A stretch of DNA of 64,000 nt from Amarolinea aalborgensis (GTDB taxonomy: Bacteria > Chloroflexota > Anaerolineae > SSC4 > Amarolineaceae): positions 124,001 through 188,000 of the forward strand of contig NZ_UETR01000006.1 in NCBI RefSeq assembly GCF_900491745.1. The letters are read 5' to 3'. Below the pieces are notes generated by a model. That model had not been told where the DNA came from. It saw only the letters and a list, made by a program, of their open reading frames with translations, and did no database searches. Position numbers and translations under genes: made by a program. Below, one piece after another: positions 18,249 through 26,789 of the stretch; within the stretch, counting starts at the first letter, position 1, and every line of letters begins with the position of its first letter.

Positions 18249-19372
18249 GCTGCCATGACCTGGCGGTAGAGAGCGGCGGTTTCGGCCGCCGCGCGCGGCC
18301 AGGAGAATTCAGCCGCGCGCGCGAGGCCGCGCTGCCGCTGCGACGCGCGCAGATCGGCATCGGTCAGCAGGGTGTACAGCCCATCCGCCAGCGCCTGGCT
18401 TTCGAGCGGGTTGATCAGGGTGGCGGCGCCGCCGGCAATTTCGGCCGGCGCGGAGCAGTTAGAAGTCAGCACGGGTGCGCCGCACGCCATGGCCTCGACA
18501 ATCGGCAAACCGAAGCCCTCATAGAGGGATGGAAATACGAAAACGGTCGCCAGGTTGAGGAGCGCGGCCAGGTCCGCGGTAGGCACGTAGCCAATAAAGC
18601 GCACCGCTTGCTGCATCCCCACGCGTTCGATGGCCGCCATCAAGGCATGGTAAGGCAACGGCCCCCACTGACCAGCGATCAGAAGCGGGACGCGCACGCC
18701 CCGGCTGTGCACCGCAGCCAGGGCCTCCACCAGGCGCACCAGGTTCTTACGCGGCTCAACCGTGCCCGCGTAGAGCAGGAAGGTATCGGGCAGCGCATAA
18801 CGTGCCCGCGCCGATGCCAGCGCGCCCGCGTCGTAGAGTTGACGAAACTGCGGCGCCGCGGCTTCATAGATCACGTGGACAGACGCAGCCGGCACGCCTA
18901 ACACGCGCAGGATGTCCGCTTTGGCGCTGGCGCTGACGGTGATGATGGCTTGCGCCCGGCGTGCGGATGGTTGGATCAAAGGACGCGCCAGGAGCAAGCT
19001 GCGCGGCCGGTGGTAGTGTGGCAACAGGAAGAGCGACATATCATGAATGGTCACGATCAAACGGCCGCCAGCCGCCAGCGGGAGGAGAGAATTGGTGAAA
19101 TGGCAAAGGTCGAGATTGAGGCGGCGCAACCAGAACGGCAAGGCAATCTGCAGCCATAGGGGACGCAGCGGCATGAAAGGGCCGCGCGGGCCTCGTGTGC
19201 GCGCCACCGCGCCATGCAGGGCCGGCCACAAGTGCGATGGCTGGCGATTGCTCAACAGCTCATAATGCCAGGGGTCCATACGCTGCACAAGATGGGCCAG
19301 GAGATGCGTGGAATAGTAACCAACGCCGGTCATCTGACCTTCCAGGGTGGTGACATCATAGCCGATGTGCAT
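18245..19372 (-). CDS. Family 4 (GT-B) glycosyltransferase
   Basis: 375 residues, typical GT4 length. The N-terminal half has GVGYYSTHL (acceptor domain) and the donor half has YAGTVEPRKNLVRLVEAL and the E-x7-E motif in SLYEGFGLPIVEAMACG, followed by PVLTSNCSAPAEI. It transfers a sugar from a nucleotide donor with retention, probably on the cytoplasmic face. It overlaps both neighbours (17 nt with the upstream gene, 4 nt with the downstream one), a sign of tight coupling. The sugar is not predictable. Confidence 0.9.
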   Translation of the reverse strand: MHIGYDVTTLEGQMTGVGYYSTHLLAHLVQRMDPWHYELLSNRQPSHLWPALHGAVARTRGPRGPFMPLRPLWLQIALPFWLRRLNLDLCHFTNSLLPLAAGGRLIVTIHDMSLFLLPHYHRPRSLLLARPLIQPSARRAQAIITVSASAKADILRVLGVPAASVHVIYEAAAPQFRQLYDAGALASARARYALPDTFLLYAGTVEPRKNLVRLVEALAAVHSRGVRVPLLIAGQWGPLPYHALMAAIERVGMQQAVRFIGYVPTADLAALLNLATVFVFPSLYEGFGLPIVEAMACGAPVLTSNCSAPAEIAGGAATLINPLESQALADGLYTLLTDADLRASQRQRGLARAAEFSWPRAAAETAALYRQVMAA

Positions 19373-21200
19373 CAGTAAGCCGTTCCTCTGTCTCCGTGAT
19401 ACAGGCCGCCAGGCTGCCGATTGCCAGCCACCACAGCAGGTAGGTCGGCGTGAACTCCAGGAAATAATCGAAGATTCCGTGTATGAGAAAAACCATCACC
19501 GTCGCCGAGAGACCGAGCAGCCAGGTCAGCTCGTGTTCAGCATAAGCCATTGCCTCACGATTGGCTGTGCCGGCCGGCGGACGCGCCAGCAGGTTGAAGG
19601 CGCGACGCGCCAGGCTCAGGAGCAGCCAGGCAAAAGCGATCACGCCCGCGAGGCCCAACGTCGCCAGGATTTCCACGTAGAGGCTGTTGCTGTGCAGGAC
19701 GGGCGGCTGCCCCACCGGGCGCCAATCCACCAAGCCCAGGGCGTCGCCCCATAGGAAGCGGAAATTGTCTGGGCCAACGCCGAGCCAGGGATGTTGGCGC
19801 CAAAGCTGCCAGGCAGCCTTCCACAAGGTCATACGCGCCACCTGGCCGCGGTTTTGGGCTGCCGTCAGCGCGCTGGCCGGGAGCGGGGGCGGCAGGGGCT
19901 GCACGGGCAGCGGTTCAGCGTCCGCCATGACCTCGACCTCGGTATGCCCCAGGGCGACTCCCCGCGTGGAAAACCAGGCGACATGATTTTGCAGCAAGTC
20001 CCAAGCCAAGACGTAGCGTCCGGGCTGCGCCGGCGCCAAGACATAGGCTGATACCACGATGGATGCGTCGGGAGGCACGTCGCCGGGCAGAACGGTGCGG
20101 TCGCCTTCGAACCACAGGATCGTCTCTTGGGCCGCGTCCAGCCAATGGTAGCTGAGCAAGATCGGCTCTGCGCCGCTGGCGCGCCAGGGCAGCTGCCCAC
20201 GGTTCGTAATGCGCACCGGCGCCTGTGTGCGTTGACCAGCAACCAGGGTGAGATAGGCTGGCGCGGCGTACTCGGCCTGCATCACCCCGGTTTCCACTTC
20301 GCGTTGCAAGCGCGCCTGCTGCACCGGACTGAGCGCAAGCTGGATACCCCCCAACAGGAAGACCGTCATGAAAGTGGCGCCTGCGGCGCGCGGCAAAGAC
20401 AGAGACCTGGGCTGAGGCAGGCCAGGCGGCCGTTGGCGCATGCGGCGCTGAATCCACCCACCGGCGATCAGAAGCCAGCCGGTCGTTGCCAGAATGGCGA
20501 TCAGTCCGCCGCGGCTGGCTGTCAAGACCAACGCGCCGCTGATGATCACAATGGCGAAGCCGATCAGGACCTGGAGGCGACGCGGCCGCGTCGTCGCCCA
20601 CAGGGTGATGAGCAGCACCAGGGCTGCTTCCCACGCCTGCGCGGCGATATTGGCGTAGCCAAACGAGCCACTGGCGCGAATGGCGCCGGCCACGCGCGTG
20701 GTCTGCAGCTTGAATGCGCTCAGCCAGGGAGCGGTGAGGGTCGGCCAAAGAACCTCGGCGCAGCCCAAGAGCGCCGCAGCGGCGGCGCCGAGCGCGAAGG
20801 CCCAGGCGAGCGATCGCATGCGCGCTGCGAAGCGCGTGGGGCCTGCATTCAGGAGCAGATCGTGCACCATCAGCCCGCTGGCGACTCCGGCCAGGCTGCG
20901 CAGCGCAAACTTGACCGCCGCGGCCCGTTCGGCCGGCGCCAGCAGGGCCGACGCTATGAGCACCAATCCCCACGCAAGGAGCGGTCGCCACAACCAGGAC
21001 GGCCAATGTGGGACGCGGCGCAGCAGCGCGCAGCGGCACGCCCAGACGAGCATCGTGAGGGCAGCCGCGAGTTCCAGGTTGGTGAATACCAGGGGGCCAA
21101 TGTTTACCCAGGGCTGCACCAGTTCGAAAGGCAGGCTGATCGCCAGGCCCAAAACGGCAAGCCAGGCGAGGCGCTGAATGACCGATGTGATAGTTGTCAT
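19356..21200 (-). CDS. O-antigen ligase family protein with an inserted extracytoplasmic Ig-like domain
   Basis: 614 residues from ATG 21200; the frame is open to 21497 but the promoter at 21249-21277 lies inside that part, ruling it out. About 12 membrane segments form a Wzy_C core, with the family motif HPWLGVGPDNFRFLWG near residue 470 and HSNSLYVEIL after it. Between the two membrane halves (about 300-430) sits a beta-rich domain with APVRITNRGQLPWRASG, LSYHW and PGRYVLAWDL segments, resembling Ig-like modules seen in Chloroflexota surface-glycan enzymes. This insertion is not part of a standard ligase and may bind the acceptor. Confidence 0.8.
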   Translation of the reverse strand: MTTITSVIQRLAWLAVLGLAISLPFELVQPWVNIGPLVFTNLELAAALTMLVWACRCALLRRVPHWPSWLWRPLLAWGLVLIASALLAPAERAAAVKFALRSLAGVASGLMVHDLLLNAGPTRFAARMRSLAWAFALGAAAAALLGCAEVLWPTLTAPWLSAFKLQTTRVAGAIRASGSFGYANIAAQAWEAALVLLITLWATTRPRRLQVLIGFAIVIISGALVLTASRGGLIAILATTGWLLIAGGWIQRRMRQRPPGLPQPRSLSLPRAAGATFMTVFLLGGIQLALSPVQQARLQREVETGVMQAEYAAPAYLTLVAGQRTQAPVRITNRGQLPWRASGAEPILLSYHWLDAAQETILWFEGDRTVLPGDVPPDASIVVSAYVLAPAQPGRYVLAWDLLQNHVAWFSTRGVALGHTEVEVMADAEPLPVQPLPPPLPASALTAAQNRGQVARMTLWKAAWQLWRQHPWLGVGPDNFRFLWGDALGLVDWRPVGQPPVLHSNSLYVEILATLGLAGVIAFAWLLLSLARRAFNLLARPPAGTANREAMAYAEHELTWLLGLSATVMVFLIHGIFDYFLEFTPTYLLWWLAIGSLAACITETEERLTDAHRL

Positions 21201-21248
21201 GCTCAACGAGTGTGGGGAAAAGTGCAGCGGCCGGCGCGCTGTTGGCCC

Positions 21249-21277
21249 ATTATAGAGCCGGTCAGGCAAAGTGTAAA
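21249..21277 (-). promoter_or_regulatory. Promoter of the surface-polysaccharide operon
   Basis: On the minus strand TTTACA (21272-21277) and TATAAT (21249-21254) are spaced by 17 bp, predicting a start near 21242 and a leader of about 40 nt. The remaining divergent region to 21560 holds only the AGGTGAGGAG ribosome site of the cytochrome gene; no clear plus-strand promoter could be chosen. Confidence 0.65.
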
Positions 21278-21560
21278 ACCTTGCGTTGAAACCGAATTTG
21301 ATGTATGATTCATCCTGTTCGTGACCGATTACGCAATGCTGCAGACAGAGCAACACTCTCGCCGCTTGCCGGTCTGCAGCCCTTGTCTTACGCCCTCCTC
21401 TGGCCTGGGTGTTCGATGAGGAAGATCTACCCCTTTGCGCTCGCTGTGACAGTACAAATTGTATGAGTGATATCTGCTGATCAATGCAGACCGGCATCCG
21501 TATCGGACTGGCCCTAAACAGCCCGGTATATCATATCTCTCGTGAGGTGAGGAGTATCTA

Positions 21561-22763
21561 ATGATAGATGCGCACCGTTGGTCAAGGGGCGTTGGCTGGT
21601 TGGGTATCAGCCTCTGTATCGGCGCGATGCTCTGGCTGGCTGGACTGGCAGGGTCTATTGCGCCCGCGCATGCGGCGCCCCCTGTGCAGGAAACAACGCC
21701 TACTCCCGTGGTTACGCCGGTCATGGTGAGCAATGAGACTTGTCTTGCCTGCCATGTCAGAGCCTCTTCGATCAAGCTGCCCAGCGGCGAAGATCTGTAC
21801 CTGGGCATCAATCCCGATCACTATGCCAGTTCAGTGCATGGCAGCGCTGGCCAGCTGTGCACTCAATGCCACACCACCATCTCGTCCTACCCGCACCCGC
21901 CATTGCAGGCGCAAGACCTGCGCGAGGTGGCGATTGCGAGTTATGAGTTGTGCAAGACATGCCATGCTGACAAGTATGAACTCAGCATGGACAGCACGCA
22001 CCAAAAAGCCTTGCGGGCTGGCAATCGCCAGGCAGCCGTGTGCTCTGACTGCCACAATCCGCATACGCAGCAGCGTATTTTGGACCAGAACACCAAGCAA
22101 ACGCTGCCGAGCGCCCACTTGGAAATTCCACAGACCTGCGCCCGGTGCCACAGCGCCATCTATGATCAGTATAAGCAGAGCGTCCACGGTGCGGCGTTGG
22201 TGAATGCCCAGAACCCCGATGTGCCGACGTGCATTGACTGCCACGGCGTGCACAAGATTGCCGACCCTACCTCGGCCGCCTTTCGCTTGAACTCGCCCGC
22301 GATCTGCGCCAAATGCCATACCGATGCCGCCATGATGGCAAAGTATGGCATCTCTACCGATGTGCTGAACACGTACCTGGCCGATTTCCATGGCTCAACG
22401 GTCACGCTGTTCGAGAAGCAAGCGCCAGATCAGGTGACCAATAAACCGGTTTGCATTGACTGCCATGGTTTCCATGATATCAAGAAAGCCAGCGACCCAC
22501 AAAAAGGATTGCAGGTGCGCGCAAACCTCCTGGCTAAATGCAAGAGCTGCCACCCTGACGCCAGCGCGAATTTTTCTGAAGCCTGGCTAAGCCATTACAC
22601 ACCCGATCGTGAAAAATACCCGGTCGTTTACTATGTGAATCTGTTCTATCAGATTGTCATCCCCACGGTCATCGGCGGCATGATCGTTTTTGTGGCCGGA
22701 GATACTGGACGCCGTTTTCTGAACAAGCGACGCCGGCCCTCAACGGGAGAGAAAAAAGCATGA
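21561..22763 (+). CDS. Nonahaem c-type cytochrome with C-terminal membrane anchor
   Basis: 400 residues. An N-terminal signal peptide (cleavage near AHA, about residue 38) is followed by nine CxxCH haem sites: CLACH, CTQCH, CKTCH, CSDCH, CARCH, CIDCH, CAKCH, CIDCH and CKSCH. Several extra His (HGS, HGVH, HGFH) can serve as distal ligands. A single membrane helix (about 358-380) and a basic tail (RRFLNKRRRPS) anchor it with the haems outside. GAGGTGAGGAG precedes the ATG. It overlaps the cytochrome b gene by ATGA, so the two products probably form a quinol:cytochrome c electron-transfer complex. The terminal partner is unknown. Confidence 0.9.
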   Translation: MIDAHRWSRGVGWLGISLCIGAMLWLAGLAGSIAPAHAAPPVQETTPTPVVTPVMVSNETCLACHVRASSIKLPSGEDLYLGINPDHYASSVHGSAGQLCTQCHTTISSYPHPPLQAQDLREVAIASYELCKTCHADKYELSMDSTHQKALRAGNRQAAVCSDCHNPHTQQRILDQNTKQTLPSAHLEIPQTCARCHSAIYDQYKQSVHGAALVNAQNPDVPTCIDCHGVHKIADPTSAAFRLNSPAICAKCHTDAAMMAKYGISTDVLNTYLADFHGSTVTLFEKQAPDQVTNKPVCIDCHGFHDIKKASDPQKGLQVRANLLAKCKSCHPDASANFSEAWLSHYTPDREKYPVVYYVNLFYQIVIPTVIGGMIVFVAGDTGRRFLNKRRRPSTGEKKA

Positions 22764-23968
22764 CAGCCACGACGACAACATATCAGCGTTTTTCTCTATC
22801 CCAGCGCGTCGAGCACATCCTGATGCTTGCCGCGTTTGTCATCCTGGCCCTCACGGGGTTGCCGCAGAAATTCATCGGCCAGCCCTGGGCTGAAGGCATG
22901 ATTGGACTCCTTGGCGGCATCGAGACAACGCGCATCATTCACCGGGTGGCCGCCACGACCCTGATGTTAGAAACCGTCTATCACCTGGTGTCTGTCAGCT
23001 ACAAGGTCTACGTCCGCCGTACGTCCATGACCATGCTGCCTGGGCTGCAGGATGTCCGCGACTTCTGGGGCCTGGTGTTGTATCTTGTGGGGCGGCGAGA
23101 AGAACAGCCGGCCATGGGCCGCTACGCGTTCGATGAAAAGGTCGAATACTGGTCGCTGGTGTGGGGAACCCTGATCATGATTCTGACAGGGTTCATGCTG
23201 TGGAACCCCATCTCCACCACGCGCTTCCTGCCGGGGCAGTTCATTCCCGCCGCAAAAGCCGCGCACGGCGGCGAGGCCCTGCTAGCCGTCTTGGCCATCA
23301 TTGTGTGGCACATGTACCACGTACACGTGCGCAAGTTGAACAAGAGCATGTTCACCGGCGTGCTGACCGAAGCTGAGATGCTGCACGAACACCCACGCGA
23401 GTTGGCCGCCATCAAGATGGGCACCGCGACGCGTGCCGTGGATCCGGTTCTGATGCGACGCCGACAACGGTTGTTTTACCCGCTGGCCGGCGTTTTGTCG
23501 GTTGCGTTGTTGATTGGCCTCTACAAGTTCGTCTCTTTTGAACAGACGGCTATCACGACGCTGCCCGTGCGGGCCACGGTGGTGGTGTTTGCGCCGCAAA
23601 CCCCAACGCCAATTCCACCGACACCCACGCCAGCACCGGTCGCGTCGACGCCTACGCCAGCGCCAGACGCATCTACGCCGGCGCCAGATTCGTCGCCAGC
23701 GGCCGCAACGGTCACCTGGGACGGATTTGTTGGCCCGCTCTTTGCCCAAAAGTGCGCTGCATGCCATGGCGCCATCGGCAACCTATCATTGGCGACCTAT
23801 GCGGATGCCCAGAAAGGAGGTAAATCAGGTCCTATCTTCGTGGCGGGGAACTCAAGTGAAAGCCTGGTTCTGAAGGTGTTGACCGGCGGAACCCATCCCA
23901 TCAAGCTGAGCGACGCTGAATTGGCTCAGATCAGGGCATGGATAGACGCTGGCGCGCTCGAAAAATAG
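22760..23968 (+). CDS. Cytochrome b561-type membrane protein fused to a C-terminal cytochrome c domain
   Basis: 402 residues. Four N-terminal membrane helices (about 18-36, 62-84, 135-156, 172-192) carry His suited to bind two b haems (IIHRV, VYHLV, IVWHMYHVHV), as in formate dehydrogenase gamma or Ni-hydrogenase cytochrome b. A fifth helix (about 235-255) is followed by a Thr/Pro/Ala linker (about 275-320) and a small mono-haem cytochrome c domain with CAACHG and later the TGGTHPIKLSDAEL segment, like planctomycete-type domains. It would take electrons from menaquinol and pass them to its own c haem and the nonahaem partner. The fusion is unusual for this family. Confidence 0.88.
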   Translation: MTATTTTYQRFSLSQRVEHILMLAAFVILALTGLPQKFIGQPWAEGMIGLLGGIETTRIIHRVAATTLMLETVYHLVSVSYKVYVRRTSMTMLPGLQDVRDFWGLVLYLVGRREEQPAMGRYAFDEKVEYWSLVWGTLIMILTGFMLWNPISTTRFLPGQFIPAAKAAHGGEALLAVLAIIVWHMYHVHVRKLNKSMFTGVLTEAEMLHEHPRELAAIKMGTATRAVDPVLMRRRQRLFYPLAGVLSVALLIGLYKFVSFEQTAITTLPVRATVVVFAPQTPTPIPPTPTPAPVASTPTPAPDASTPAPDSSPAAATVTWDGFVGPLFAQKCAACHGAIGNLSLATYADAQKGGKSGPIFVAGNSSESLVLKVLTGGTHPIKLSDAELAQIRAWIDAGALEK

Positions 23969-24260
23969 TCCTGACGCGGAGAGGCGTTGCCGTTGCGCCG
24001 CCATAAACAATGACGATGATCGTTTTCGCCCGCATGGCTATGACGCCCGTCATTGTCAAGGACTGTCATCGCAGATAGACTTCCATCTTGCCGAAGTATT
24101 TTTTCGTTTTCGTCACGCCCGCTCGCCGTGAGATGGATTTGCCAGGTAGCCCCCTGGCTCTACTGGCTCAATTCCAAACAGACGAGGAGCCTTACGCCAC
24201 ATCCGAACACCCCAGACCGCGTGGCCGGGGGAGAGATCGTTACGGGAAAGGAAGGGTTCC
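23969..24260. other. Intergenic region between two cytochrome operon segments
   Basis: I see no gene here. A short stem ATGAC-GCCC-GTCAT lies near 24040-24053. The ribosome site AAAGGAAGGG of the following lipoprotein gene is at the right end. No convincing promoter or terminator was recognised, so it is unclear whether the next gene has its own transcript. Confidence 0.4.
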
Positions 24261-26528
24261 ATGAAGGTAAAGTATGGATTATTTGGCGTTCTTGTGGTCG
24301 CGGCCCTGGCCCTGTTGTTGGCCGCGTGTGCAGGAACGCCCCCACCGCCCACAGCGGCGCCGGCGCCAACGCCTGTGCCCTGTCCCACCTGCACTGCTTG
24401 CCCCGAGCCAACGCAGTGCCCTGAAGCCAAACCGGCTGTCGAAGTGCCATTCGAAGCGGCCTGGACTGGTTCACCGCACAATGACAAGACCGCAGAGGCG
24501 TTCAAACACTGGGACGCCGCCAACCCGGTCGAGATTCCAACGACTTGCGCCAAATGCCACAGCACGCCGGGCTACCTCGATTTCCTCGGCACCGATGGCA
24601 GCGCCGCCGGCAAGGTGGATAAGGCAGCCCCTGTCGGCACCACGGTGCAGTGTGTGGCTTGTCATAACAACGTCACTATCAATAAGACGAGCGTTGTTTT
24701 CCCGTCTGGCATCGAAATCAAGGGCCTAGGCGACGAATCTCGCTGCATGGAATGCCACCAGGGTCGTGAGTCCAAGCTCAGCGTGGACAAACAGATCACG
24801 GACACCTTCAAGGTCACAGACATGGATGCGATCGTCCCTCCGTTTGTAGACACCAAGGGCGTCACGCAGACCTTCGGCTTCCGCAATGTTCACTACTTCG
24901 CCGCGGCTGCCACACAGTACGGCACGCTGGTCAAGGGTGGCTATGAATATGACGGCATGATCTATGATGGCAAATTCCGCCATGTGGACGGTTACAACAC
25001 CTGCAAGAGCTGCCACAATCCGCACACCCTGGAAGTGAAGATCGAAGAATGCGCCGCATGCCACAAGGACGTCAAGGCGAAGGCTGATCTGCTGAATATC
25101 CGCATGAACGGCTCGCTGATGGACTATGACGGCGATGGCAATGCCAAGGAAGGCGTATCGGCCGAGGTTGCAGGTCTGCAAGAAAAGCTGTTTACAGCGA
25201 TCCAGGCGTATGCCAAAGAAGTGGCTAAGAAAGACATCGGCTACGATGCGGCCACCTATCCTTACTTCTTTGGCGACGCCAACGCCAATGGCAAGCTGGA
25301 TACCGACGAGAAGCCTTTCTCGGCGTGGACCGCGCGCCTGCTCAAGGCGGCTTACAACTACCAGGTTGCGAGTAAGGACCCAGGCAAGTTCGCGCACAAT
25401 GCCAAGTACATCATCCAGCTGCTGCACGATTCCATCGCCGACCTGAACACCAAACTGGCCTCACCGGTGGATATGTCGAAGGCTGTGCGCAACGATGCCG
25501 GTCACTTCGACGGCACGGCCATGCCGTTCCGCGACTGGGATGCTGAGGGCATGGTGCCGGCGGGCTGCGCCAAGTGTCACTCGGCCACGGGCCTACCCCA
25601 GTTCCTTGCCAATGGCGGCACAGTGGCTGTCACCGGCAACGGCACGATTGTGACAACCGGCGTCGTCGGCGCAGAGCCGTCCAACGGCTTCGCCTGCTCC
25701 ACCTGCCACGATGATCTGACCAAGTTCTCGGTGCGTGCCGTCACCAGCGTGCCCTTCCCCAGCGGCAAGAGCGTGACCTTCAGCACGGAGAAAGATGACA
25801 ATGGCAACCTGAAGCCGGTGCCTGCCAATCTGTGCATCGAGTGCCATCAGGGCCGCCAGTCCACGGCTGCCGTCAACAACCGCCTCAAGGGTCTGGCCGA
25901 CGACGCCGTGCCGGAAAAGAAACTGAGCTTCCTCAACGTGCACTACTTCGCCGCGGGCGCCACCCTGTTTGGCAATGACGCCCAGGTTGCGTATCAGTAT
26001 GCCGACAAAGAGTACGTTGGTCGAAATGCTCATGCGCCAGGCATGGATACCTGCACGTCTTGCCACAACACCCATGAGCTGGGACTCAACTTCGACAAAT
26101 GCGTTGCCTGCCATGCGGGCGTCAAATCGCCCCAAGAAATCCGCATGGCGGCCGGCGACTATGACGGCGACAAGGATGTGAAGGAAGGTGTCGCGGGCGA
26201 GATTGCGACGATGGAAGAGAAGCTCTTCGCCGCTCTGCAGACCTACGCCAAAGATGTGGCCAAGGTCGCTATCGCGTACAGCCCCACCGCCTATCCGTAC
26301 TTCTACGCGGATGCCAATGGCAACGGCGCAGCCGATAAGGACGAGAAAGCCTACACCGATTGGACGCCGCGCCTGCTGCGTGCGGCTTACAATTACCAAT
26401 ACGTCCAGAAGGATCCGGGCGTGTTTGCGCACAATCCCAAGTACGCCGCGCAAATCCTGTACGATGCAATGGAGGATCTGAGCAAGGGCGGCGTGAAGGT
26501 GGATATGGCGGGCATGACCCGGCCATAG
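24261..26528 (+). CDS. Decahaem cytochrome c lipoprotein built from two tandem pentahaem modules
   Basis: 755 residues. A signal peptide with lipobox LAAC (about 20-23) leads to a Pro/Ala linker holding four extra Cys (CPTCTACPEPTQC). Ten CxxCH sites follow in two blocks: CAKCH, CVACH, CMECH, CKSCH, CAACH (96-270) and CAKCH, CSTCH, CIECH, CTSCH, CVACH (436-620), in the same order and about 340 residues apart. Each block ends with Asp/Asn-rich loops (DYDGDGNAKEG, DANANGKLDTDE; DYDGDKDVKEG, DANGNGAADKDE) that look like calcium-binding EF-hand loops, then RLLxAAYNYQ and DPGxFAHN. It is an outward-facing electron carrier, perhaps for extracellular electron transfer. An intrinsic terminator follows. 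Confidence 0.9.
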   Translation: MKVKYGLFGVLVVAALALLLAACAGTPPPPTAAPAPTPVPCPTCTACPEPTQCPEAKPAVEVPFEAAWTGSPHNDKTAEAFKHWDAANPVEIPTTCAKCHSTPGYLDFLGTDGSAAGKVDKAAPVGTTVQCVACHNNVTINKTSVVFPSGIEIKGLGDESRCMECHQGRESKLSVDKQITDTFKVTDMDAIVPPFVDTKGVTQTFGFRNVHYFAAAATQYGTLVKGGYEYDGMIYDGKFRHVDGYNTCKSCHNPHTLEVKIEECAACHKDVKAKADLLNIRMNGSLMDYDGDGNAKEGVSAEVAGLQEKLFTAIQAYAKEVAKKDIGYDAATYPYFFGDANANGKLDTDEKPFSAWTARLLKAAYNYQVASKDPGKFAHNAKYIIQLLHDSIADLNTKLASPVDMSKAVRNDAGHFDGTAMPFRDWDAEGMVPAGCAKCHSATGLPQFLANGGTVAVTGNGTIVTTGVVGAEPSNGFACSTCHDDLTKFSVRAVTSVPFPSGKSVTFSTEKDDNGNLKPVPANLCIECHQGRQSTAAVNNRLKGLADDAVPEKKLSFLNVHYFAAGATLFGNDAQVAYQYADKEYVGRNAHAPGMDTCTSCHNTHELGLNFDKCVACHAGVKSPQEIRMAAGDYDGDKDVKEGVAGEIATMEEKLFAALQTYAKDVAKVAIAYSPTAYPYFYADANGNGAADKDEKAYTDWTPRLLRAAYNYQYVQKDPGVFAHNPKYAAQILYDAMEDLSKGGVKVDMAGMTRP

Positions 26529-26558
26529 TGTATTGCCTCAATTGCCCCCGCTGACGAT

Positions 26559-26602
26559 GATCGGACGCCCAGGCGACAGCTTGAGCGTCCGATCTCTTTT
26601 TT
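26559..26602 (+). terminator. Intrinsic terminator after the decahaem lipoprotein gene
   Basis: Arms GATCGGACGC (26559-26568) and GCGTCCGATC (26585-26594) are perfectly paired, followed by TCTTTTTT. Confidence 0.85.
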
Positions 26603-26684
26603 GGGTTTTCCTGTTGTCAAACTCCATTGCCCTAAATCCACTATTCCATGTTAACTAACTCTCCAAACGCAAGGCATTTATGAT

Positions 26685-26713
26685 TTGACAACAAACAGTC
26701 ATGGGGATATAGT
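26685..26713 (+). promoter_or_regulatory. Strong vegetative promoter of the NapC-like cytochrome gene
   Basis: TTGACA (26685-26690) and TATAGT (26708-26713) with 17-bp spacing lie in a markedly AT-rich stretch (about 26640-26760) within otherwise GC-rich DNA. The predicted start is near 26720, 70 nt before the ATG. The gene therefore has its own transcript. Confidence 0.8.
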
Positions 26714-26789
26714 AATTATGCTTATAGATAAAGCATCGTCAGCCGAGCCAGCGTAGTCTTTAGAGGCTCCGAAAAGGCAGGTACCTCAA

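Noticed and set aside
20127..21308. A 393-codon plus-strand open frame
   Set aside because: Antisense to the O-antigen-ligase-type gene and through its promoter; the product is Arg/Gln-rich with no family resemblance.
21255..21497. N-terminal extension of the O-antigen-ligase-type protein up to 21497
   Set aside because: The extension would contain the operon's TATAAT promoter and lacks a ribosome site; it is not hydrophobic like the real N-terminus.
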